Assembly: GCA_946545765.1 (NCBI GenBank)
Contig: CAMNNS010000054.1
Coordinates: 1-9,155, forward strand
Reading direction: 5' to 3'
Origin: an uncultured Bacteroidales bacterium
GTDB lineage: Bacteria > Bacteroidota > Bacteroidia > Bacteroidales > UBA932
DNA length: 9,155 nt
The notes under the pieces are model-generated. The model made no database searches. It was given only the letters and a program-made list of their open reading frames with translations, and was not told the DNA's origin. Positions 1 through 6,188 of the stretch are shown piece after piece. The position numbers were made by a program, and so were the translations under genes. Each line of letters starts with the position of its first letter. The first letter of the stretch is position 1.

Positions 1-1696
1 TCATAGTAAAGTTTGCATCGGGATAGATAGGATTATTTCCATTCTTCTCCATTAAACCTGCCATATATGCTTTTTTACCCTCATTTAGTTTTTTAGAATC
101 TTTAGAGTAGTCTTCCATTATTTTAGCTTGCGAGGTAGAGAAAGTGCGTAAATAATTATATGCAGGGTCATTCTGCAATTTAAAATCAGGATTTGAAATT
201 GCATCAAGAGCCTTCTCTTGCGATGTAAAGACGCTGTTGTCAAATATATTATTAACAAAAGCATCAATATCTCCACCAAACTCAGAATCAATAATATCAA
301 AGCACTTTGGAATATATTTTTTCTCTGTTACTTGTGCTTTGAAAGTTTTAAGTAAAACCTTAGAAGCTTCTCTATCAACAGATGCATTGTAATCTTTGTA
401 GAAGTTTGCACTTGTCTCTTTAAATTTCTCTGGAGAAGCCTCCTTCCCTAAACGTAAAAAAGCAGAGACAGGCGAAAGGATCTCAACATTATTAAGACAT
501 TCATACAAATAGTACATAGCTCTATATGCATCTTTTCTCTCTTTTACAACACTGTTGATTTTTTCTATAGCGTCTCCATATTTAGTTTTACGCTCAGGAG
601 TTTGGTTTGCCCAATTATTAAAATCTTTCTCTTGTTGAGCCTTTCTGTTTACAATGTCAAGTTTAGCAAAAGCATTGTTCATACCAATACTATTTTTACG
701 ATAGTTAGAAGAACTTGCAAATTTGCTTGCATATTGTATGTTAGTTTTTTGGTCTGCCCTCATAGCTGCTCTCCATACATTTTCTTTTGCTGTGCGGGCA
801 ACAATCATAGGTTCATTTTGAGAATCTCTTCTTTCTATAACCTCTTCACTTGTTAAGTAGCGTTGAGTTCTACCAGGGAAACCAATAATCATTGCAAAAT
901 CACCGGGCTTATACCCTTTTAATGAGATAGTTAGATGTTTCTTTGGAGTGTAAGGAACATTGTCTTTTGAATACTCTGCAGGATTGTTATCCTTGTCGGC
1001 ATAAATTCTAAATACAGAGAAATCTCCTGTATGTCTTGGCCACTCCCAGTTGTCTGTTTCTCCACCAAATTTTCCTATAGAAGAAGGGGGAGCACCAACA
1101 AATCTAATATCTCTAAAAGTCTTAGTTGTAACAAGATAGTAAACATTACCCTGATATAAGCTATAGATGTTTCCTCTTAAATATTTATCGCCATTTATGG
1201 CAGCATTTATAAGACTATCTGTATATTTTTTTCTGTATTCATTTCTCTTTTGTTCATTCATGTTATTGCTCTTCTGCTCTAAAGCTATCATCTGAGAAGT
1301 AACATCTATGAATTTATCTATAAAAGTTACAGATAATCCATTGGCAGGCAGCTCTTCAGAAGTGTTCATTGCCCAAAAACCATCTCTTAAATAATCGTGT
1401 TCAACAGAGGAGAGTTTTTGTATTGCCCCATATCCACAATGGTGATTAGTAAACAATAGCCCTTTATTAGAGACCACCTCCGCAGTACAACCGCCTCCAA
1501 ACTGTACAATAGCATCTTTCAAAGAAGAATGATTAATGTCATAAATTTCTTTTGCAGAGAGTTTTAAACCGGCAGCTTTCATCTCTTTAATGTTCATCTT
1601 TTCTACAAGTTGTAGAAGCCACATTCCTTCATCTGCAACAGCTTTAAATGGTAATAATAAAGCAAAAAGAATCGTGATAATTAAAAATTTTTTCAT
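1..1696 (-). CDS. S46-family dipeptidyl-peptidase (DPP7/DPP11 type), C-terminus cut by window edge
   Basis: This is an exported serine exopeptidase that removes dipeptides from the N-termini of oligopeptides in the periplasm, supplying amino acids and carbon. The reading frame is open from ATG 1696 to the left edge, giving 565 residues of a family usually about 700-730 long. Residues 1-21 form a signal peptide (MKKFLIITILF, then a hydrophobic core ending AVA) followed by DEGMWLL, the usual S46 mature start. Other visible family signatures are FGGGCTAEVVS (66-76), TNHHCGYG (83-90, with the catalytic His at 85 or 86) and TDNWEWPRHTGDF (214-226, with catalytic Asp225). Asn216, Trp217 and Asn331 fit the residues that bind the substrate amino terminus in known S46 structures. 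The visible part ends at YPDANFTM, where relatives usually read DANST. The catalytic Ser and the Gly/Arg residue separating DPP7 (hydrophobic P1) from DPP11 (Asp/Glu P1) lie outside the window, so specificity cannot be assigned. It is divergent from the glycerate kinase gene. Confidence 0.93.
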   Translation of the reverse strand, partial: MKKFLIITILFALLLPFKAVADEGMWLLQLVEKMNIKEMKAAGLKLSAKEIYDINHSSLKDAIVQFGGGCTAEVVSNKGLLFTNHHCGYGAIQKLSSVEHDYLRDGFWAMNTSEELPANGLSVTFIDKFIDVTSQMIALEQKSNNMNEQKRNEYRKKYTDSLINAAINGDKYLRGNIYSLYQGNVYYLVTTKTFRDIRFVGAPPSSIGKFGGETDNWEWPRHTGDFSVFRIYADKDNNPAEYSKDNVPYTPKKHLTISLKGYKPGDFAMIIGFPGRTQRYLTSEEVIERRDSQNEPMIVARTAKENVWRAAMRADQKTNIQYASKFASSSNYRKNSIGMNNAFAKLDIVNRKAQQEKDFNNWANQTPERKTKYGDAIEKINSVVKERKDAYRAMYYLYECLNNVEILSPVSAFLRLGKEASPEKFKETSANFYKDYNASVDREASKVLLKTFKAQVTEKKYIPKCFDIIDSEFGGDIDAFVNNIFDNSVFTSQEKALDAISNPDFKLQNDPAYNYLRTFSTSQAKIMEDYSKDSKKLNEGKKAYMAGLMEKNGNNPIYPDANFTM

Positions 1697-1743
1697 AAAT
1701 ATTGAAATTAAAATAAGTATATTCAGATTACATTACACTTAAA

Positions 1744-1751
1744 CAAAGATA
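1744..1751 (-). promoter_or_regulatory. Candidate -7 element of the S46 peptidase promoter
   Basis: On the minus strand this reads TATCTTTG, an exact match to the Bacteroidota sigma-ABfr -7 consensus TAnnTTTG. It would start transcription roughly 40 bases before the peptidase ATG at 1696. No good TTTG -33 element is visible about 20 bases further upstream, so the call rests on the -7 match and its position in the divergent intergenic region. Confidence 0.5.
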
Positions 1752-1753
1752 AT

Positions 1754-1791
1754 TATTTTTGTATATGTCCACTACAGATTTTATACATTTG
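1754..1791 (+). promoter_or_regulatory. Candidate glycerate kinase promoter, two alternative -7 elements
   Basis: Two exact TAnnTTTG matches lie on the plus strand. TATTTTTG (1754-1761) would leave a leader of about 35 bases but has no visible -33 element. TACATTTG (1784-1791) has a TTTG at 1758-1761 acting as -33 with a 22-base spacer, close to the usual 19-21, but would give an almost leaderless mRNA starting a few bases before ATG 1802. The sequence alone does not decide which is used. The TTTG of the first could serve as the -33 of the second, so the two may be mutually exclusive. Confidence 0.45.
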
Positions 1792-1801
1792 TTGTTATAT
1801 T

Positions 1802-2959
1802 ATGGGTAAAGATTGGCCACCTAAAAATATTTTAATAGTTCCCGATAAGTTTAAAGGGGGACTCTCTTCTTGTGAGGTTGGTGAGGCAGTACGAGAAGGG
1901 CTTCTTATGGTATTTGATCCTGTTCAAACAAATATAGAAATGGTTGCTATGGCAGATGGTGGAGATGGAAGCGCCCAAATATTTCAAAGAATAACAGAGG
2001 CTCAAGATATTCATTGTACGGTATCTCAAATTGTTGGAGAAACCCATATTTCCAAACTTTTATACAATGATTTTACACCTTTTGGCACAGATAAAATTAA
2101 TACTTCTTTTATGCTGACATCTGATAAGAGAGCCTTTATTGAGGTAGCTAAAGTGTGTGGGCTTGCAATGATAAGAGGGGAGAAAAATATTATGTATTCA
2201 AGTAGCTTTGGATTAGGAGAACTCATAATAAAAGTATTAGAAACAGGGGCAAAAGAGATTGTTATAGGGTTAGGAGGAAGTGCAATAAATGATTATGGGT
2301 TAGGACTCATAAAAGCCCTTACTACATACTGTAAAACAAGAGGGTATAAAAGTATAAAAGAGTTGATAAAAGGGGTAAAGTTTAAAGTTGTCTGTGATGT
2401 CAAAAACCCACTTTTTGGTATAAGTGGAGCTGCTTATTGCTTTGCAAATCAGAAGGGTGCAAATAATGAACAAATTTTGGAATTAGAAAATATAGGGAGA
2501 AAATTCGTAGAGAATCTCGCTCAAAAAGATTTGAAAGTGTATGACTTTGTTGATAGAGAAGGGGCAGGTGCTGCTGGCGGTTTAGGTTTTTGTCTTACTT
2601 ATTTTTTTGGGGGAGAATACTTAGATGGGTATAGCTACTTCTCACAACACAACAATATTAAAAAGAAAATAGCTTCAGCAGACTTGATTATTAGTGCAGA
2701 GGGGAGAATAGATAGAGAAAGTTTAAGGGGAAAAGTGGTGGGCGGCTTGCTTAAAGATATTTATCGCGATAAGGAAAATAAACAAGTATGGCTCTTTTGT
2801 GGCGATAGCACTATTGATGAAAAAGAGATAGGTTCATATGTAAAAATTTACAAACTTTCAGATATAGAGAAAGATATAAATGCAAGAATGAAAATAGAGA
2901 AAAAACTTTTAAGACAGTTGGCTTATATGGCAGTTTTAGAGAGCCAATTTTATATGTGA
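1802..2959 (+). CDS. Glycerate kinase (GlxK/GarK family)
   Basis: This cytoplasmic ATP-dependent kinase phosphorylates D-glycerate (the 2-kinase reaction is usual for this family), feeding glycerate into lower glycolysis. At 385 residues it matches the family's 370-385. Family motifs appear in order: PDKFKGGLSS (14-23), the Pro-Asp-Lys-Phe-Lys start signature; MADGGDGS (50-57); a GLGGSAINDYG segment near residue 160, usually GGSATNDGG; CDVKNPLFG near 200; GAGAAGGLGF near 255; and ISAEGRIDRESLRGK near 300, usually TGEGRID. ATG 1802 is the only reasonable start: no in-frame ATG lies just upstream and the first motif begins 13 residues in. No Shine-Dalgarno sequence is visible, as is common in this phylum. 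Thr is replaced by Ile in GGSATND and the following Gly by Tyr, so activity is probable but not certain. The next gene starts 103 bases downstream with its own candidate promoter. Confidence 0.93.
   Translation: MGKDWPPKNILIVPDKFKGGLSSCEVGEAVREGLLMVFDPVQTNIEMVAMADGGDGSAQIFQRITEAQDIHCTVSQIVGETHISKLLYNDFTPFGTDKINTSFMLTSDKRAFIEVAKVCGLAMIRGEKNIMYSSSFGLGELIIKVLETGAKEIVIGLGGSAINDYGLGLIKALTTYCKTRGYKSIKELIKGVKFKVVCDVKNPLFGISGAAYCFANQKGANNEQILELENIGRKFVENLAQKDLKVYDFVDREGAGAAGGLGFCLTYFFGGEYLDGYSYFSQHNNIKKKIASADLIISAEGRIDRESLRGKVVGGLLKDIYRDKENKQVWLFCGDSTIDEKEIGSYVKIYKLSDIEKDINARMKIEKKLLRQLAYMAVLESQFYM
2763..2770. repeat. ATCGCGAT palindrome, copy 1 (in glycerate kinase)
   Basis: This perfect 8-base palindrome lies in codons for Tyr-Arg-Asp. 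It is embedded in TATTTATCGCGATAAG, a 16-base string shared exactly with the copy at 6072-6079. Confidence 0.7.
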
Positions 2960-2975
2960 GTTTGTGTTTTTTTAT

Positions 2976-2983
2976 TAAATTTG
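2976..2983 (+). promoter_or_regulatory. Candidate -7 element for the EF-G-like gene
   Basis: TAAATTTG matches TAnnTTTG exactly. A TTTG at 2961-2964 is too close to be the -33; a weaker TATG sits at 2953-2956 with 19-base spacing, overlapping the end of the glycerate kinase gene. Initiation near 2989 would give a leader of about 75 bases before the preferred ATG at 3063. Confidence 0.4.
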
Positions 2984-3009
2984 AAACCTTGAAAGGGACG
3001 CAAGGGTTT
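2984..3009 (+). other. Imperfect inverted repeat in the leader of the EF-G-like gene
   Basis: AAACCTTG (2984-2991) and CAAGGGTTT (3001-3009) can pair with one bulged G around a 9-base loop. It directly follows the candidate -7 element. It could be a weak terminator for glycerate kinase read-through, since the bases after it are moderately U-rich, or a structure at the very 5' end of the downstream mRNA. Stability looks modest. Confidence 0.3.
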
Positions 3010-3062
3010 ATTTGAGTCAAAAAGAAAAAGGACAAAATATAATTATACAAAAATTTCTGAAT

Positions 3063-5213
3063 ATGAAGACATACGATTCAAAAAATGTGAGAAACGTTGT
3101 GCTGCTTGGTAGCCCAAAATCTGGTAAGACAACCTTGGTTGAAGCTATGATGTTTGAGGGTAAAGTAATAGATCGTAGAGGTACCATAGAGAGTAAAAAC
3201 ACTATGAGTGACAACTCTGAGATTGAGCAGATTTATCAGCGTTCAATTTATTCAACTTTGTTATTCACTGAGTATAAAGAGACAAAATTTAACATCATCG
3301 ATACTCCGGGTTCAGACGACTTTGTTGGTGGTGTTTATTCTGCCTTTACAGTTTGCGAAAGTGGAATTGTTTTAGTTAATGCAACTCAAGGGGTTGAAGT
3401 TGGTACAGAAATTTTTATTCGTCAAGCTTTAAAGCATAAAAAACCGATAACTATTGCGATAAATCAGTTGGATAGTGATAAGGCAGATTGGCATCTTGCT
3501 ATAGATTCTTTAAAGAATGTTTATGGTGGAAAAATTGTTTTGGTTCAATATCCAGTAAATGCAGGTCCATCTTTTGATGCATTCATAGATGTATTAAAGA
3601 TGAAGATGTACAAGTTTAAAGATGAGAACGGTACAAGAGAAGAGTTAGAGATTCCTGCAGAGATGTTAGATGAGGCTCAGGCACTTCAACAAGAACTTAT
3701 AGAAAAAGCGGCAGAGAATGACGAAAAGTTAATGGAGATATTCTTTGATAAAGGCTCTTTAACAGAGGACGAAATTCGTTCCGGTTTGAGAGAGGGTATG
3801 ACAAAAGGAGACATATTCCCTGTTTTCTGTCTTTCTGCAAAAAAAGATATAGGTGTAAAAAGATTAATGGAGTTTACAATTAACACAAACCCAGACCCTT
3901 CTGCAGTTGGAAATCTTTTGAAAGATGGCACTTTAATTAAAGCAGATTCTTCTGCCCCTACATCGTTGTTCTTCTATAAAACAGCCCTTGAACAACATCT
4001 TGGTGATGTGGCATATTTTAAAGTTATGAGTGGTACTCTTAAAGAGGGTATGGATTTAATCAATCCCGATACAGGAGATAAAGAGAGAATCTCTATTATT
4101 TATGCTGCGGCAGGTAAAAAGAGAGAGAAAATCTCTGAGATTAAGGCAGGTGACATAGGTTGTACAGTTAAACTAAAGAGTGTTAAAACAGGTCAAACAC
4201 TATGTGCTGGTTGTGAATATTCTTATGCACCAACTAAATTCCCAGAACCAAAATTTAGAACTGCGATTAAGGCAAAAGAGGAGAAAGATGACGAGAAATT
4301 GGGGGAACTTCTCAATAGAGCATCTGCAGAAGATCCAACTATTGTGGTTGAGTATTCAAAAGAATTAAAGCAGACAATTCTAAGTGGACAAGGTGAGCAT
4401 CATATCAATATTTTAAAGTGGAAATTGAATAATGTTGATAAGATTGAGATAGAGTTAATGGCTCCAAAAATCCCTTACAGAGAGACTATTACAAAGGTGG
4501 CTATTGCAGACTACAGGCACAAAAAACAATCGGGTGGAGCAGGACAATTTGGTGAAGTTCATTTATTGATTGAGCCATACTTTGAAGGGAAACCTGAGCA
4601 AAATAAATTTAAGGTTGATGGGCAAGATATGGTTCTAAATGTTAAAGGTAAAGAAGAGTATCCTCTTGAGTGGGGCGGAAAATTAGAATACTATAACTGT
4701 ATAGTTGGTGGTGCGATTGATGCACGCTTTATGCCTGCTATCTTAAAAGGTATTATGGAGAAGATGACAGAAGGACCTTTAACAGGTTCGTATGCTCGAG
4801 ATATTAGAGTTTATATCTTTGATGGGAAAATGCACCCGGTAGATTCAAATGAGTTGTCATTCAAACTCGCTGCCCGTAATGCTTTTAAAGAGGCATTTAA
4901 AAAAGCAGGTCCTAAGATTATGGAGCCTATTTACAATATAGAAGTTATGGTTCCTTCTGATTGTATGGGAGATGTAATGAGTGATTTACAAAACCGCCGA
5001 GCTTTGATAGAAGGTATGCAAAGTGAAAATGGTTTCGAAGTTTTAAAAGCCAGAATACCTTTAGCTGAATTGTATAGATATTCTACAACATTAAGTTCTC
5101 TAACTTCGGGTAGAGCAACTTTCACACAAAAATTTGCGGAATATCAACAAGTTCCTTCAGATGTTCAAGAGAAGCTTCTAAAAGCTTATGAAGAAGAAGA
5201 AAAAGACGAGTAA
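3063..5213 (+). CDS. EF-G-like translation factor, EF-G2 type, lacking the catalytic His
   Basis: This is a ribosomal translocase paralog with the five-domain EF-G layout in 716 residues: G domain (about 1-275), domain II (about 290-385), domain III with GQGEHHINI (about 442-450), domain IV starting at QSGGAGQFGEV (489-499), and domain V ending before an acidic tail. The domain IV tip MHPVDSNELSF keeps the His at 591, so the part that enters the A site seems intact. The GTPase centre is altered: the P-loop is GSPKSGKT (16-23) with Lys at the usual Asp; switch I reads RSIYS instead of RGITI; DTPGHVDF has become DTPGSDDF, putting Ser84 in place of the catalytic His; and NKxD is NQLD (134-137). 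Bacteroides thetaiotaomicron has an EF-G2 reported to translocate without GTP hydrolysis and to support gut colonisation, and this gene fits that type. I prefer ATG 3063 over an in-frame TTG at 3012: relatives begin MKxY just before the P-loop strand and are about 718 residues long. Confidence 0.92.
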   Translation: MKTYDSKNVRNVVLLGSPKSGKTTLVEAMMFEGKVIDRRGTIESKNTMSDNSEIEQIYQRSIYSTLLFTEYKETKFNIIDTPGSDDFVGGVYSAFTVCESGIVLVNATQGVEVGTEIFIRQALKHKKPITIAINQLDSDKADWHLAIDSLKNVYGGKIVLVQYPVNAGPSFDAFIDVLKMKMYKFKDENGTREELEIPAEMLDEAQALQQELIEKAAENDEKLMEIFFDKGSLTEDEIRSGLREGMTKGDIFPVFCLSAKKDIGVKRLMEFTINTNPDPSAVGNLLKDGTLIKADSSAPTSLFFYKTALEQHLGDVAYFKVMSGTLKEGMDLINPDTGDKERISIIYAAAGKKREKISEIKAGDIGCTVKLKSVKTGQTLCAGCEYSYAPTKFPEPKFRTAIKAKEEKDDEKLGELLNRASAEDPTIVVEYSKELKQTILSGQGEHHINILKWKLNNVDKIEIELMAPKIPYRETITKVAIADYRHKKQSGGAGQFGEVHLLIEPYFEGKPEQNKFKVDGQDMVLNVKGKEEYPLEWGGKLEYYNCIVGGAIDARFMPAILKGIMEKMTEGPLTGSYARDIRVYIFDGKMHPVDSNELSFKLAARNAFKEAFKKAGPKIMEPIYNIEVMVPSDCMGDVMSDLQNRRALIEGMQSENGFEVLKARIPLAELYRYSTTLSSLTSGRATFTQKFAEYQQVPSDVQEKLLKAYEEEEKDE

Positions 5214-5235
5214 TATTTATCAATAAAAGAATGAT

Positions 5236-5285
5236 GGCCAAAAAGTCGTAAATAGTTATTGATAATCACTTTCGGCTTTTTGGTC
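5236..5285 (+). terminator. Hairpin with U-rich tail after the EF-G-like gene
   Basis: The arms GGCCAAAAAGTCG (5236-5248) and CGGCTTTTTGGTC (5273-5285) pair over 13 base pairs as RNA, including two G-U wobbles. The 24-base loop can form an inner stem, AGTTATT against AATCACT with one mismatch. The tail TTTATTATTT follows at once. The position, 22 bases after the stop codon, suits a Rho-independent terminator, although the long loop is unusual. It ends only 21 bases before the kdsB start, so it may also limit read-through into that gene. Confidence 0.7.
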
Positions 5286-5306
5286 TTTATTATTTGAACA
5301 TTAGAA

Positions 5307-6059
5307 ATGAATATTATTGCTATTATCCCATCGCGATACGCATCATCAAGATTCCCGGGCAAACCTTTGGCTCTGGTTAAAGGTATTCCTATGATAGTGA
5401 GGGTCTTTGCTCAAGCTAAAAAAGTCTTTACAGATGTATGTGTTGCAACAGATGATAAGCGTATTTATGATATTGTAACAGAGAATGGTGGGGTAGCAGT
5501 GATGACTAAACAAGATCATAAAAGTGGGACAGACAGATGTTTAGAGGCGTTGCATAAATATGAGGAGATAAGTAATAAAAAGTTTGATATTGTTTTAAAC
5601 ATTCAAGGAGATGAACCATTTATCTCACCAAATCAACTCCAATCTTTGAAAGAGTGTTTTAAAGATGAAACAGTAGAGATAGCAACATTAGTAAAACCTG
5701 CCGAGGAGATGGAAGAGGTTTTAGATTCTAATAGACCTAAAGTTGTATTGAATAAAGATAATTTTGCGATATATTTTAGTAGATCTGTAATTCCTCACTA
5801 CAGAGCAGGAAATTTATCAAAAGAGATTATAAATAAGGAAAAATACTATCTTCATATAGGTTTGTACGGGTATAGAAAAGAGATTTTGGAACAAATTTGT
5901 AAATTAGAGGAGGGTTATTTGGAGAGGATAGAAAAATTAGAGCAGTTGCGATGGTTGGAAAACGGTATAAAGATAAAAGTTGAACATACCCAAGAGAAAT
6001 CTTATTGTATTGATACTCAACAAGATTTAGAAAGAATAAACAATATGGAATTTTTGTAG
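5307..6059 (+). CDS. kdsB: 3-deoxy-manno-octulosonate cytidylyltransferase (CMP-Kdo synthetase)
   Basis: This cytoplasmic enzyme joins CTP and Kdo to give CMP-Kdo and pyrophosphate, the activated sugar that WaaA-type transferases attach to lipid A. It is therefore normally needed for LPS core assembly. At 250 residues it is the typical length. The N-terminal nucleotide-binding signature is PSRYASSRFPGKPL (8-21), followed by ATDD (47-50), HKSGTDRC (71-78), LNIQGDEPF (97-105) with Mg-binding Asp102, FSRSVIPHYR (157-166), GLYGYR (185-190), LEQLRWLENG (211-220) and IDTQQDLE (235-242) with the second metal-ligand Asp236. ATG 5307 is fixed by the first strand (MNIIAIIPSR), which begins at residue 1 as in relatives. 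No convincing promoter is visible in the short gap after the upstream hairpin, so transcription may start inside the hairpin region or arrive by read-through. The PSRY codons contain one copy of the palindrome ATCGCGAT. Confidence 0.96.
   Translation: MNIIAIIPSRYASSRFPGKPLALVKGIPMIVRVFAQAKKVFTDVCVATDDKRIYDIVTENGGVAVMTKQDHKSGTDRCLEALHKYEEISNKKFDIVLNIQGDEPFISPNQLQSLKECFKDETVEIATLVKPAEEMEEVLDSNRPKVVLNKDNFAIYFSRSVIPHYRAGNLSKEIINKEKYYLHIGLYGYRKEILEQICKLEEGYLERIEKLEQLRWLENGIKIKVEHTQEKSYCIDTQQDLERINNMEFL
5330..5337. repeat. ATCGCGAT palindrome, copy 2 (in kdsB)
   Basis: This palindrome spans the Pro-Ser-Arg-Tyr codons of the kdsB signature, read in a different frame from copies 1 and 4. It uses TCG for Ser, a G+C-rich choice in an A/T-rich gene. 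Confidence 0.7.
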
Positions 6060-6188
6060 ATAGAATTATTTATCGCGATAAGAAAGGAAAAATTTCACTA
6101 AAAGTGAAAATTAAAACAAAAAAAGGAACGAAAATTGAAAGCAAAAAGTATTGTGAAATAAAATATTAACTAAATTAAATAATTATTT
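6060..6188 (+). promoter_or_regulatory. A/T-rich leader region upstream of the lipoprotein gene
   Basis: This 129-base gap has no ORF. It holds ATCGCGAT at 6072-6079, a purine-rich AGAAAGGAAAAA stretch and a perfect inverted repeat, TTTCACT (6093-6099) and AGTGAAA (6103-6109), with a 3-base loop. The last 30 bases before ATG 6189 are nearly all A and T. I find no exact TAnnTTTG here, so the promoter is not placed. The inverted repeat lacks a U tail on the plus strand, which makes it a poor terminator for kdsB; it could be an operator or an mRNA structure. Confidence 0.4.
6072..6079. repeat. ATCGCGAT palindrome, copy 3 (intergenic)
   Basis: This is the only non-coding copy, 13 bases after the kdsB stop and about 110 bases before the lipoprotein start. 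Its flanks extend the symmetry to TTATCGCGATAA. Confidence 0.7.

Noticed and set aside
602..856. 84-residue plus-strand ORF with a hydrophobic start
   Set aside because: It lies entirely antisense to the continuous S46 peptidase frame, whose family motifs are clear, and it shows no domain of its own.
1..1696. Possible broken peptidase gene, since no stop is seen
   Set aside because: The frame reads without interruption through the expected S46 motifs in order; it is simply cut by the window edge.
3012..3062. In-frame TTG start giving a 17-residue extension of the EF-G-like protein
   Set aside because: The extension has no family similarity, while ATG 3063 gives the usual MKxY start and usual length.
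5288..5296. TATTATTTG as a kdsB promoter -7 element
   Set aside because: There is one base too many between TA and TTTG, no good -33 is present, and it would leave almost no leader.
2758..6081. The shared 16-base string around ATCGCGAT copies 1 and 3 as ends of a mobile element
   Set aside because: The segment between them contains intact housekeeping-type genes with no transposase, and the other two ATCGCGAT copies lack the extended flanks.
6093..6109. Inverted repeat as a kdsB terminator
   Set aside because: The stem is only 7 bp and A/T-rich, and it is followed by ATTAAAAC rather than a U tract.
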